The notes under the pieces are model-generated. The model did not search any database. It saw nothing but the letters and a program-made list of their open reading frames with translations, and was not told the DNA's origin. DNA of 64,000 nucleotides from Solanum dulcamara (taxonomy: Eukaryota > Streptophyta > Magnoliopsida > Solanales > Solanaceae). The DNA lies in assembly GCF_947179165.1 (NCBI RefSeq), contig NC_077245.1, positions 77,001 to 141,000 of the forward strand. The letters are read 5' to 3'. Below, piece by piece: positions 47,801 through 57,036 of the stretch. Every line of letters begins with the position of its first letter. The stretch's first letter is position 1. Both the position numbers and the translations under genes were made by a program.

Positions 47801-50800
47801 AATTGGGAAAAAGGTATGATAAAGTGAAATATCAATTGTTTAGTGTCACTTCTTCAAAAGAGGCTCATTGGCAAAGAAAAGTTTGCCTTAGAACCTTGAT
47901 GACCACACTAAAGAGCACATAAAGCGAGGCGAAGTGCTAAACACGTTTTGAGCCTCGCTTCAGGGTTTAAGCACGCTTAAAGCGCACCTTTGACAACACT
48001 ATTAGGCACATATAACCATTAGATGCTATTGAAGTCCACATGTACGATATCAAGCAAACTCTATATGGCATCACTGCAAGCTCATTTTTCCAACATTCTT
48101 TTTCTCTTGCGTACATCATCAAGATATTGACTTAGCTGTATTTCTTGATATGGTCTTTATAGTTGGATTTAGAAACAAATGGATGCATCTATTTCCTTGA
48201 TGCTCTATAAAGCTAAAAGGATAATTATGCCTAAACACGACTATGGACAGTTTCTCAGAGTATGTATTTCAGATCAATTGGTTCAGACGGATGCTCATTT
48301 GTACAACAACAACAAATACCTAGTGTAATTCCACACGTGAGGTCTAGTGAGGGTTCGTACACAGACCTTACCCCTACCTTGTGGAGGTACAAAAGTTGTT
48401 TCCAAAAGACCTTCGACTCAAGTAATGCATATGAAAGCAGTAGAAAAATAATTCAAAAGTAAATCAGACAACCGACACTCATTTGTGTTTTTGGAATATG
48501 AGTATGACGCTTCATAGTTGATGTTTCATCCTTAGAGTCTGCCACAAAAAATTATCCAAAAAAATTAAAATAAAATGAAATTCGTGCACTCAACTCTTAA
48601 CGACAACCTTCTGTATTTATTACAAGGTACTTTCATAAAAGCACCCCAAATGACAAATGTTTGCCTTTTTGTTGGTTTCCTAGGAGTCAGGGGCGGACCC
48701 ATGTTGAGTGGGATGGGTGCTCGAGCACCAACTAACCCCGACGCAGAACATGTATATTTATACAAATATTTGTGAATATTAGTATAAAAGAATGTGTGAG
48801 CACCCAGAGATACAAAAGATGGTAGGTGCTTTGGTCGGGATGTTGATTTTTGAGTGCTGAAGCAAAAGATCAGTGGTTCGATTCTCCCTATCAACACATT
48901 TATTCCTTCTCTTCTTTTGAAATGCTTATTCTGACTTTCTTCTTTTCCTCCTCTGGTGACAGTTTTTTCTTTCACTTTTCCTTTTTCCTTTCCTTAATCA
49001 TAGTGGCAAAACATGAATAAAAAATAACCATCCAAGATGAACCACCAGCTTTAGTTTTCAACTCAAATGATTTATTTTGAGGTAACTTGCTAACATAGTT
49101 TTTTGTTGTTGAATTGAGGATGTTGTTCTGTAAAGAGATGGAAATTTAGTACTATGTGGTGCTTCTATTAAGGAAGTTTTTCTAGATTTTATAGGATTTA
49201 TATTTTCAAAATTGGATTTAAGAAATTGGGAATTTTTGCGAACTACATATCCTCTTATCTAAGATCTCCTCGACAAAATTGAAGTTATGTCATACATAAA
49301 TATATATATATAGTTATCTAGTTTGTTACATAAAATTGGCACAACTGTAAATAATGATAATTCATCATTTTAAAATAATATAAAAGTTATAAGAGAATGA
49401 TTCTAAATAGAATGATATATTTTTTTGTGATGGCAATATTAACCATAGTTCGCTAGTAAATTTGTTTCTTACCGTCAAGTTTCATAATATGAACTTCTGG
49501 TCTATGGTCAGTTCAACTAACAATATACACTTATGGCAGTTGAGCACCCACGACTTTAAAATCCTGAATCCGCCAGTGCTAGTAGTGGAAGAACCTATAT
49601 CACAATAATCCGCAACAACCTCCATAGACATCTCTAGCTAAAACAAGAATCATATGACAAAATTCTTTATTTTAAAAATAAGGGCCCTTTAGACCAAATC
49701 TCATAATAATTACTCCTACATTTCCTCTATTATTCTCAAATAAAATTGTGTAATCTACTCCGTAAGTATTTTCTTGAACATCCTCCATTGAAAAGGAAAG
49801 AAGAGACCATTCATTTCACATTCTTTAACTGCGAAACAGCCTTGTGAATTTTCATCCTAGCAATAGCACCATTTTACATTCCAATGTTGACACACGGACA
49901 TCTGGATGTGGGAAAATCTAATCAAGTGAGGATTCCAAACTTAACTTGAAAGTAAATAATACAATTCCAAAAAAACTCTCTAAGCAAGAGTTATCGCGGG
50001 AAACAAGAAGAATGTTCAAGACGTTTTTTTAAACTGGTAACTTTGTATTCTACAGCATTAAGGTTATGTTGGCCACCTCCAAAAATTTACACTTGACTGA
50101 AATTAATTACAAAGAACCTCTAAAGTCCACTAGCTGAATTTCCTCCTCTATATCTTGTTCTTACACCAAAAACCTGCTTTTGTATTGTACTTTCTCTGCC
50201 TTCAATTTTTTTTTCATTTCTTTCCTTCCAAATGTTCCACCAAATCCAAGCAGGTACTATTTTTCACCATATCTTTTAACTTTTGCTTCCCCCTTCTAAT
50301 CCAGACGCTTAGAAGGTGTGCAGTATGTTCTATTTCAAAAAAAAAAAGGTGTGCAGTATGTTCAGGCATAGACCTGTTTACTTTGTCCAGATTAATGAAT
50401 AAAGCCCACACTTGTGTTGTTACTCTATTATATGAAAGGTTGATATTTCCTGTAAAGAGTCAGATATACTTTAAGTGGCAAGTGCCTTTCATGCTTCATT
50501 GAACCAATAAATAAGTTATACTTCCTCATCATTTGGTTGCTCTATTATATGAAAGGTTGAAATGCACCCATGTAGTTCATGTTTGTATAGAAGATTGAAT
50601 ATCTTTTGAAAAGAACCATATTTTGTAAGTTTCTCCTTTTTTGGTATATGTTGCATCCAAACGCACACTCAAATGTACGCGGTCGTACAAGTAATATAGG
50701 ATTTTTAAGTCCAAATATCGTACCCACAGAGATTTGGAAGATCGATTATCTACTTCAAATTAGTATTTTGCTATTCGAGAGATAAATAGTTGAGGTTTTG

Positions 50801-53800
50801 TTGTTATGCTATGAATATCTAAAAAAAATGTAAAATGTTGGTTGTTATCAAATTGGAGAAATGGCCATGGTCTTGGCTTTAATAATCCGGTTGAATTTTC
50901 ATATCGTCACACTTATTCGTTTTCCTGAGTTACTAGTTATATGTTGACATCGCTTGTGAGCTTCTTCCAACAATTCTAAGATTACTCAACTATTCCTAAC
51001 ATCTATATTTCTGTGGTCTTCGGTCAATAGTGAAGTGCTGGTAAGATTCATATGCATCAACTAAGCAAGGCTAAAGGGTATATCTCTATCCCAGTAGCGA
51101 ATCGTTCCCCTTTCCCTGTAAGGTTCACAAACAAGCCCCACTTCTTATTACGCTTACAAATTTCCTTTTTTCAAGTTTTTGTGTCAATTTCATCAAATAA
51201 TCAAATAATTAGAATAAGTAATAATTCACAAATGGAAAACTTAAATAAATATAATCGGTAATCAAACACAAACCATCATGTGTTTGCCAAAACCCTAGAA
51301 CTAAAGTGTTTAGCTACTCATAATTCTCGTATGGAGAAGAGAATTCGTGAATTTACACATAAATAAAGAAAAGAAAAGAAATTGTCGTTCTTGAGTCTTG
51401 CCCTAGCTTTCCCTTCTCAAAATCAGAATGATGGTGTAAAAACGTGAAAGGGACCTATTTATAGACCCTAGGAGGCCTTGGACTTTTAAAAACCCAATCC
51501 AAAACGGACTTCTAAAAAAGACTAATTTATTTTTATGACGGGTTCTGTATTCTTTTTTTAATTTTATATAAGTATTTTCTATATAATCATAAGAGCCACA
51601 GGCTCGCGTTGCTCTTGCTTTGCAAGTCTGTGGCGCAAAAGTCAAAACCTGAATCCGAAATCAGGCTTTTCTTGCGCCACTGCTTGCTTTGCAAAGCCAT
51701 AACAAAAACAGGGTGCCTTGTGACACATCTTGCAAAGCAAGATGTGGTGCACAGGGCAAAAAATTGGCCATTTTCTGCTTCTTTTGCGATGCTTTGTGAT
51801 GTTGATTCTTTCTGATCGTTTTGAATCCTTTTTGCTTCTTTTTCTCTTGTTTAGGCTCCAATTCCCTCAAGACACTCCTGCATATCAACACTCAAAGACA
51901 CGATAAAAATACTAAATCTGAGGCAAAGAATATACACATTTTCTCCCAAAAATCAGTAAACCACTTGTATACGGCCAAGTTGGCCTTGTTAATGGAATCT
52001 TTTATTTTATTGAGAAACAAAATGGAAGGTGGAAATACACTAGGTTAATCACTATTTATCATTTACCTTACTTTGTCTTTGTATCTCGGGTTCATTGACT
52101 TTCTACTGAAAACCTTGAGATATAACTTGTTATCAGCTTATAATGTTTCTGACTGAAATACAACCTTTGATTGCACAAATAAACTTGACCTTTTTAACTA
52201 CTGAGCAGGATGCTTTGCCAACATTTCCAGATGCACAAGCATTTTCATGCATTGAGAGAGAGTTGGGTCGTCCGCTTGATACCATCTACTCATCTATATC
52301 TGCATCGCCTATTGCTGCAGCCAGTCTTGGTCAAGTTTATAAAGCTCAACTTAAGTACTCGGGCCAGGTCGTTGCTGTGAAGGTGCAACGGCCAGGTATT
52401 GAAGAGGCAATAGGATTAGACTTCTACCTAATAAGGGGAGTAGGCATCCTGATTAATAAATATGTTGACATAATTTCAAGCGACATTGTTGCTCTTATTG
52501 ATGAATTTGCTCGCAGAGTTTATCAAGAGCTCAACTATGTGCAGGTTAGTTTTTGAAACATTCTCTTAGATAATTCTTTAAATGGAAGCATATTGGATGA
52601 TTTAACTTTATATATATGGAGACAAGGTAGTGTAGAAGAAGAAGAGCTGCAGAGTTGATAAACTTGTACAACATTCCTCTGGGTTTGAATGTTAATTTTG
52701 ACAGGTTAATGCAGGAAGGGCAGAATGCACGGAGATTTAAAAAGTTGTACGCTGACAAAGAAGATGTTCTCGTTCCCGATATTTTTTGGGACTACACAAG
52801 TGGGAAGGTATTAACAATGGAGTGGGTTGAAGGTGTCAAGTTGAACGAGCAAGAAGCTATTGAGAGGCAAGGGCTAAAGGTTTTGGATCTGGTAAATACG
52901 GGCATCCAATGCAGTCTCAGACAGCTGCTTGAGTACGGTTATTTTCATGCTGATCCTCATCCTGGGAACCTTTTGGCAACACCTGAGGGGAAGCTTGCTT
53001 TTCTTGATTTTGGGATGATGAGTGAAACTCCTGAAGAAGCAAGATTTGCTATTATTGGCCATGTTGTGCACATGGTCAATCGGGATTATGAAGCGATGGC
53101 TCGTGACTACTATGCTTTAGACTTTTTGTCTCCCGATGTGGATGTTTCTCCAATTGTACCAGCATTGCGAGACTTCTTCGATGATGCACTTAATTCAACA
53201 GTGAGTGAGCTAAACTTCAAAACACTTGTAGATGGTCTGGGTGCTGTGTTATATCAATATCCCTTTAATGGTGAGTTGCTAGTCTTGCAATCAAATGTAT
53301 GCTGATCAATATTCAAAATGCTTAACGGAAAATTTCTTTAGATTTTCTTGCCTTCCCATAAATTTTTAACAAGATATTGTTACAAATAATAAGTCAAGTC
53401 AATTTTTGTATCATGCCTGACATTGCTGCTTTGGCTGTTTGAAATTCGTGCAGTTCCGGCTTATTACGCTTTGATTTTGAGATCTCTCACTGTTTTAGAA
53501 GGTTTAGCATTATATGCTGATCCCAAGTTTAAAGTACTGGCTGCTTCATATCCATATTTTGCTAAAAGGCTTCTTACAGATCCTAATCCATATCTGAGAG
53601 ATGCTCTTATTGAGTTACTTTTCAAGGATGGGAAATTCAGGCAGGCATCACTTTTCCCTTTTTTTACTCCTTAACTAAACTTAGTTCATTCTTCTGATGC
53701 GCTGCTAACAATGTGAAGCTCTTACTCTTGGTTACTACAGGTGGAGTAGACTTGAAAACTTACTTGTCCAGGGAAAGAAAGACAGAGACTTTTCTGCAAA

Positions 53801-56800
53801 AGATGCGTTGCAACCTGTCCTGAAGTTGTTGTTGGGTCCAGATGGTAAAGAATTAAGGGATTTGGTTATTAAAGAGGCAATCCGTGTCAGTGAAGCTGTT
53901 ATTCTGGGTTCAGCTATTGAATCATTTAATTCTGTTCCTGGTCCCATGAAGACTTTTTTCAATGGAAATGCAAGTAGCCCCTTTACAATAAGTGCTGCTG
54001 AGCAACAGAGCTTAATGGAACTTAGAGCACGGGTGATCAAGATATGGGGACTATTGCGATCCTCGGAGAATTTTGATCCGAATCTTTTGCAACCAATTTT
54101 GCAGGTTAGAAGCACTCTCTTTCCATGGAATGTAATTTTGATAGTTGGATTCAAGTGGTTCATGCGTTCTTGGCTGAAAGATGCAAGATGGTTTCACACA
54201 TATATTAATATATATACCCACTAGTGAACTTACTATGCAAAGCACGGTATATTACTATATATAAAATTCACAAAGAAAGACATGAAGTATATGTAAAATC
54301 TTCGCATCAAACATCTTCTGTTAAAAAATAAGTAAGAAAGTAAACATGGAAAAAAAAAAGAAGCAAAAACTTGACTCAAGTTGCTGAATTGCATTTCGGT
54401 TATGTATTTAGTTGTCTTTTTCCCTTTATTGTGTTAGATGTAGAGGAATAACTTGAAGGTGTATAGAATAGTATAATTAAAATAGAATATTTTAAGTAAT
54501 TCCTAATGCTATAGAACTCAAAGATAAAAGAAAATTCAAATTTTGATGTGAATATCTAAAATTTGCATCGGACGCCTTGTTGAGAAATTCTCATCTTAAG
54601 TAGAATATATTTTTTTCCTCACAATTTGTATAGAAGTGTATGAGACAGATATATACATTTTGATTAAAAGTCTTTTTATAGAAACATTATATTAACAAAG
54701 TGATGAGAAAGCATTTTCTTTTTCTTCTAATTGAACCTTATTTACCATAAGAAATTAAAAATGAGGAATAACAAATAAATGATTAATTACCTTCCATCAG
54801 TTTATTGAGCCTCATAAGTTATTTTCTCGAGTTTGTTCATCAATTAATCACCCTCCTATCATTGTTCATCATTGTTTATTTTCTCTTTATTATGATCATG
54901 ATCCCGATACTTGATGAACTTTAAATTGGTATCAACATCATAAAGGTAAACAATGGATATTAGGTGAAGGCCTTAAAGATTTTCTCTTTATTATGATCAT
55001 GATCGCGATACTGTTTCGTATCCTTTTCATGTGGTATAAAACACATAAGGAAAATATCACTTCATATGACCTTCCTTCTAAGCTCATGTGACTTGAAGTT
55101 AGTCAGAAAGTCCAAAACCACTCAACTTCACAAATGCACCTTTTGAATCCACAAAATATACTTCTTCAGGAAATCACACACAAGGAATTTATTGAAATAA
55201 GCCTAAGTAACAATCAATATATCCAAAAAAAACAGGAAATAGAAGTGTATTCTTATGATATATTATTGGGCGTACTAAATTTCAAAATTGTTTGCAGCAA
55301 GAAAGCTAAGTAATAATTCATTCAATGCCCCTGAGAGTTCCTCGAGAGTATGAAAGATGTTTCTAATAGAGTATGAAAGTGATTTTGCAGAAATTTACTT
55401 CACAACAAATAATCTTTACATTCATAATTGGGGGTAAATACAGGCATCTGTGAATACCTTGATTTGTCGGGTGAATTAGACCGACTAGCATCTTCTTCTT
55501 GTTCTTGCTTTGAAGAGATTAGAAAATACTACTCCCTCCTTGTTGTGCTTTTCTTTTTGGTCTGTCCAAAAAGAGTCTCTCATTTTATATTTAGTAAGTT
55601 TTCAATTTCAAGATTCTACTACCTAGCAAGTTTAATACCACATGAATCAAAAGTCTCCCCATGTTTCTTAAACTCCGGGTGCCCAGTCAAACTAAGTGGG
55701 CATTCGGGCATTGATATTTTATACTTTTTTTCCATAATTGAATTCCGGAAATCATGTTTGGCCATAAAAATTTGAAAAAAATCCCAAAATGCAACTTCAT
55801 GGCCAAACACAACTTCAATTTTCAAATTCCATTTCTCACTTTTAAAATAAAAATCTACTCTCTTTTTTCAAATACTCACAATTTTTATAACCAAACTGTA
55901 AACTGTAATTTTGGGTGCTAACAAAATACAAAGAGAAAGCAATTCATCCAAGTTTAAGAGTTTAAAATCAAGTCTACCTCAAATAATAAGCTTTAAAATG
56001 CTCTGAAAACAACGCAAACAATTATGTATAACTCAGACGATATTCATTGAAAATCAATGCGGGGAAAAAGAAATATCGTAAAATTACAAGAGAGGAAAAA
56101 GAAAAAGGGATGCATACAATTTGATTCTGTTCGCTGTTGCAAGATAAGTGAGTGGTGGGTGCTGTTTGGCAATGCATGGCGTTTATTCCTGGAAATGGAC
56201 CTTTCAAAGAACAGGAAGAAGATGCTAATGGGTCTAAGATTTTATTGCAGTGGTGGAAAAAAGAGAGAGGGTGACTGTGGATGCAAACTGGTAACGTAAT
56301 AAGGAGAGACCAAAGACGGGGAAAAGGTGTTTAAACTACTAGAATGCCGAAACGGCGTTTTATGCTTTCGGGGAAAAGGTGTTTAAACTAATGGAATGCT
56401 GAAACGGTATTTTATGCTTTGGGCATCTTTTTATATATTTATTGGAATTTGCTTTAAAATACAATAAAAGATAAATGTAATTTATGTGCTTAGGATACGC
56501 CACATCACCGGACATAAGATTTTCTTTTATATATATATATAAGATAAAGATTAGATAGTTATACATAGATATGTGTGTGAATCTTTTGTTTTGAAATGCA
56601 CTTGCCCATTGTTCTTCATTTAGTGTGGGTGGCGGGGGAGGGTGGGAAAAGGCTTTGTTGATAAATCATGATGCTTACCAGCGTTATATACTATAGTAAT
56701 TGCACTGCTGTGTTATTCAGCATTTGATGTTTTCACCATTTTCAAGTTTCTAAGTTGGTGTTCGGTCAGACCACTGAAAACTGTTTTTTTTTAAAAGTTC

Positions 56801-57036
56801 CAAAATTTCACGAAAAATGTGTTCCAACCAAACTCCACTGAAGAAGGGTTTTTTTTGTTTCTGAAGATAGAGTATGTGCTTGTTGCTAATTGTTTAACCA
56901 TATTGAGCAGGTACTTCAAGAACCAGAAGCACGCAGTATTGGAGGGCGTGTAGTTGGTGGAATATCTCAACGTCTTGCAGCGCGCTTACTGCAACAAGTT
57001 CTTCGTGCTCCTGAAACAACTGCTTCTGCTGCATAA
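44503..57036 (+). CDS. ABC1K3: ABC1/UbiB-family atypical kinase, ABC1K3-like, chloroplast plastoglobule (7 exons)
   Basis: Predicted 714-aa protein spliced from 44503-44850, 44939-45166, 52209-52544, 52715-53270, 53454-53640, 53741-54104 and 56911-57036; the frame is open throughout. Residues 1 to about 60 are Ser/Ala/Arg-rich and look like a plastid transit peptide. ABC1 hallmarks are KIGQ (168-171), the Ala-rich loop AAAS (228-231) replacing the usual glycine loop, the VAVK lysine (250), HADPHPGN with catalytic Asp384 and Asn389, and DFG (402-404). Length and sequence match Arabidopsis ABC1K3 (711 aa as remembered). In Arabidopsis that protein sits on plastoglobules, pairs with ABC1K1 and influences prenylquinone/tocopherol metabolism and photo-oxidative stress tolerance. 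The start at 44503 was chosen because it gives the family-typical N-terminus; 44377 is an in-frame alternative. The gene abuts a satellite array and has a transposon-filled intron 2. Confidence 0.93.
44939..45166 (+). CDS. ABC1K3: ABC1K3-like exon 2 (residues 117-192)
   Basis: The acceptor is TTCGTAG. The exon encodes [17 protein letters not shown], the KxGQ signature of ABC1 proteins. The donor is GTATTT after CTGCAG, phase 0. The following intron 2 is 7,042 bp, very long compared with the other introns. Confidence 0.92.
45470..45670. repeat. GATACATC/GATGTATC minisatellite-like cluster
   Basis: About ten occurrences of GATGTATYGG, GATACATCACTTT or close variants on both strands occur within 200 bp of intron 2. 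The alternating orientation gives many small palindromes. Confidence 0.75.
46214..46302 (+). repeat. GAA-rich purine tract
   Basis: An imperfect AAGAAG repeat interrupted by CATCAGC units, about 90 bp. The open frame through it is low-complexity (Lys/Arg/Glu) and is not a gene. Confidence 0.8.
46642..46786 (+). mobile_element. RTE/SINE 3'-tail insertion with perfect 18-bp target duplication
   Basis: The 18-bp sequence TAAAATTTTGTAAATTTG occurs at 46642-46659 and 46769-46786. Between them lie 109 bp that match the 3' end of the RTE/TS-SINE group (GGAAACAACCTCTCTACCTC, ACGAGGTAGAGGTATGGTCT, GGGATTTCACTAGGTAT). It is an extremely 5'-truncated but young insertion, since the duplication is still perfect. 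Confidence 0.9.
46943..47046 (-). mobile_element. RTE/SINE 3'-tail fragment, minus orientation
   Basis: On the minus strand it reads GAAACAACCTCTCTACCTTC, then TATGGATAAGGTTGCATACA, and ends with GGAATTACACTGAG. It shares the conserved 3' tail with the copies at 43.99-44.10 and 46.66-46.77 kb. No target duplication was recognised. Confidence 0.75.
47614..48009. mobile_element. Non-autonomous hAT-like MITE with 8-bp target duplication
   Basis: The element spans 47622-48001 (380 bp). The left end CAGTGTTATCAAAGGCG and the right end, read on the other strand, TAGTGTTGTCAAAGGTG form imperfect terminal inverted repeats. Perfect TTAGGCAC duplications flank it (47614-47621 and 48002-48009). The subterminal regions are rich in GCGCTTTAAGC-like words on both sides. 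It has no coding capacity. An 8-bp duplication with these ends fits the hAT superfamily. Confidence 0.88.
48294..48486 (-). mobile_element. RTE/SINE-type insertion, minus orientation, with CAA-repeat tail
   Basis: On the minus strand the element reads TTGTTTCCAAAAG reversed context, GGTAGGGGTAAGGTCTGTGT, GGAATTACACTAGGTATTTG and ends in (TTG)n (ACAACAACAACAA on plus at about 48303-48314). The 9-bp repeat CTCATTTGT at 48294-48302 and 48478-48486 is a plausible target duplication. Confidence 0.75.
48680..49586. mobile_element. Non-autonomous hAT-like element with near-perfect 8-bp target duplication
   Basis: The element spans 48688-49578 (891 bp). The left end is CAGGGGCGGACC and the right end on the opposite strand is CACTGGCGGATT. 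Flanks are CTAGGAGT (48680-48687) and CTAGTAGT (49579-49586), one mismatch. CAGGGGCGGA-type ends are common on plant hAT derivatives. The words GGTGCTCGAGCACC (left) and GTGGGTGCTCAACTGCC (right, other strand) extend the inverted symmetry. It contains no transposase frame. Confidence 0.85.
48875..48885 (+). promoter_or_regulatory. Pol III B-box-like sequence inside the hAT element
   Basis: GGTTCGATTCT differs by one base from the B-box consensus GGTTCGANTCC. No full tRNA cloverleaf could be drawn around it, so it may be a tRNA-derived relic or chance. Confidence 0.4.
50313..50363 (+). mobile_element. Minimal poly(A) retro-insertion between 18-bp direct repeats
   Basis: AAGGTGTGCAGTATGTTC occurs at 50313-50330 and 50346-50363, perfectly conserved. 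Only TATTTC plus nine A lie between them. This has the form of a retroposition event in which almost nothing but the A tail was copied. Confidence 0.8.
50423..50560 (+). repeat. 21-bp perfect direct repeat spaced by 96 bp
   Basis: CTCTATTATATGAAAGGTTG followed by A occurs at 50423-50443 and 50540-50560. The 96 bp between show no recognised element. It could be a target duplication around an unknown insert or a local tandem duplication. Confidence 0.65.
50640..51970. mobile_element. Possible LTR-retrotransposon-derived segment
   Basis: This 1.3-kb part of intron 2 has a different texture from its surroundings: structured words such as ACGCGGTCGTACAAG (about 50677-50692), a GC-richer stretch with repeated TTGCTTTGCAA words (51610-51750), and no coding potential. 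It recalls LTR or leader regions common in Solanaceae genomes, but no TG...CA ends or duplication was established, so the class is a guess. Confidence 0.3.
51724..51746. repeat. Perfect 10-bp inverted repeat (hairpin)
   Basis: CACATCTTGC, AAA, GCAAGATGTG. Nearby are two further TTGCTTTGCAA words (about 51614 and 51686), which can pair with its TTGCAAAGCAA core. Confidence 0.7.
52209..52544 (+). CDS. ABC1K3: ABC1K3-like exon 3 (residues 193-304)
   Basis: The acceptor is CTGAGCAG and the donor is GTTAGT, phase 0 at both ends. It encodes the Ala-rich loop [13 protein letters not shown] and the VAVKVQRPG segment carrying the ATP-site lysine. Confidence 0.93.
52715..53270 (+). CDS. ABC1K3: ABC1K3-like exon 4 (residues 305-490, catalytic core)
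   Basis: The acceptor is TTAATGCAG (a second AG 11 bp upstream, at 52703, would break the frame). The exon encodes LTMEWVEG, the catalytic HADPHPGN and the DFG motif. The donor GTGAGT follows CCTTTAATG; codon 490 is split after its first base. Reading on past the donor gives a short tail and a stop, which supports the splice. Confidence 0.93.
53454..53640 (+). CDS. ABC1K3: ABC1K3-like exon 5 (residues 490-552)
   Basis: The acceptor is TTCGTGCAG. It encodes [20 protein letters not shown] to LLFKDGKF. The exon ends ATTCAG followed by GCAGGC, so the donor is GC, not GT; joining to exon 6 restores the family sequence GKFRW. Confidence 0.9.
53641..53740 (+). other. Intron 5, GC-AG type
   Basis: A 100-bp intron starting CAG|GCAGGC and ending TTACTACAG. 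GC donors make up roughly one percent of plant introns and usually need a good surrounding match, as here (CAG before the cut). Confidence 0.85.
53741..54104 (+). CDS. ABC1K3: ABC1K3-like exon 6 (residues 552-673)
   Basis: The first base completes the Arg552 codon, then WSRLENLL follows. This is the C-terminal helical region specific to the plastid ABC1K3/6 branch. The donor is GTTAGA after CAATTTTGCAG, phase 0. Confidence 0.9.
54881..55012 (+). repeat. Direct repeat of ~30 bp, offset 101 bp
   Basis: TTCTCTTTATTATGATCATG followed by ATC and CGATACT occurs at about 54881-54911 and 54982-55012 with one or two differences. The core TGATCATGATC is itself nearly palindromic. Confidence 0.75.
55531..55700 (+). 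mobile_element. Truncated Stowaway-like MITE remnant
   Basis: It begins with TACTCCCTCC, the usual terminal word of a common plant MITE group. Near 55664-55695 it carries TTTCTTAAACTCCGGGTGCCC and CAGTCAAACTAAGTGGGC, which resemble the inner part of such elements. The expected opposite end (GGAGGGAGTA) is absent, so the right end is lost. Confidence 0.45.
56318..56421 (+). repeat. Tandem duplication, period 52 bp
   Basis: GGGGAAAAGGTGTTTAAACT starts at 56318 and again at 56370; both copies continue into GAATGCYGAAACGG and TTTTATGCTTT. The copies differ at a few bases. Confidence 0.9.
56911..57036 (+). CDS. ABC1K3: ABC1K3-like exon 7 (residues 674-714 and stop)
   Basis: The acceptor is ATATTGAGCAG. 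It encodes 41 residues ([17 protein letters not shown] to PETTASAA) and ends with TAA at 57034-57036. The short basic, Gln/Leu-rich tail matches the C-terminus of the Arabidopsis relative. Confidence 0.9.
   Translation, partial: VLQEPEARSIGGRVVGGISQRLAARLLQQVLRAPETTASAA

Larger units (their letters stand above)
45167..52208 (+). other. Intron 2 of the ABC1K3-like gene, transposon nest
   Basis: This is 7.0 kb of AT-rich non-coding DNA between the KxGQ exon and the Ala-loop exon. It contains the mobile elements listed separately. The parts not listed (about 47050-47610, 48010-48290 and 49580-50310) are AT-rich without recognisable genes. Confidence 0.85.
54105..56910 (+). other. Intron 6 of the ABC1K3-like gene
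   Basis: 2.8 kb and AT-rich. It contains a direct repeat around TTATTATGATCATGATC (copies near 54881 and 54982, offset 101 bp), a truncated MITE (55531-55700) and a 52-bp tandem duplication (56318-56421). No other gene is seen. Confidence 0.85.

Noticed and set aside
48841..48900. tRNA gene in the larger hAT element
   Set aside because: A B-box-like word is present but no matching A-box, acceptor stem or cloverleaf could be formed.
52143..52208. Coding extension upstream of exon 3
   Set aside because: The frame is open by chance; the polypyrimidine-AG acceptor at 52207-52208 and family similarity place the exon start at 52209.
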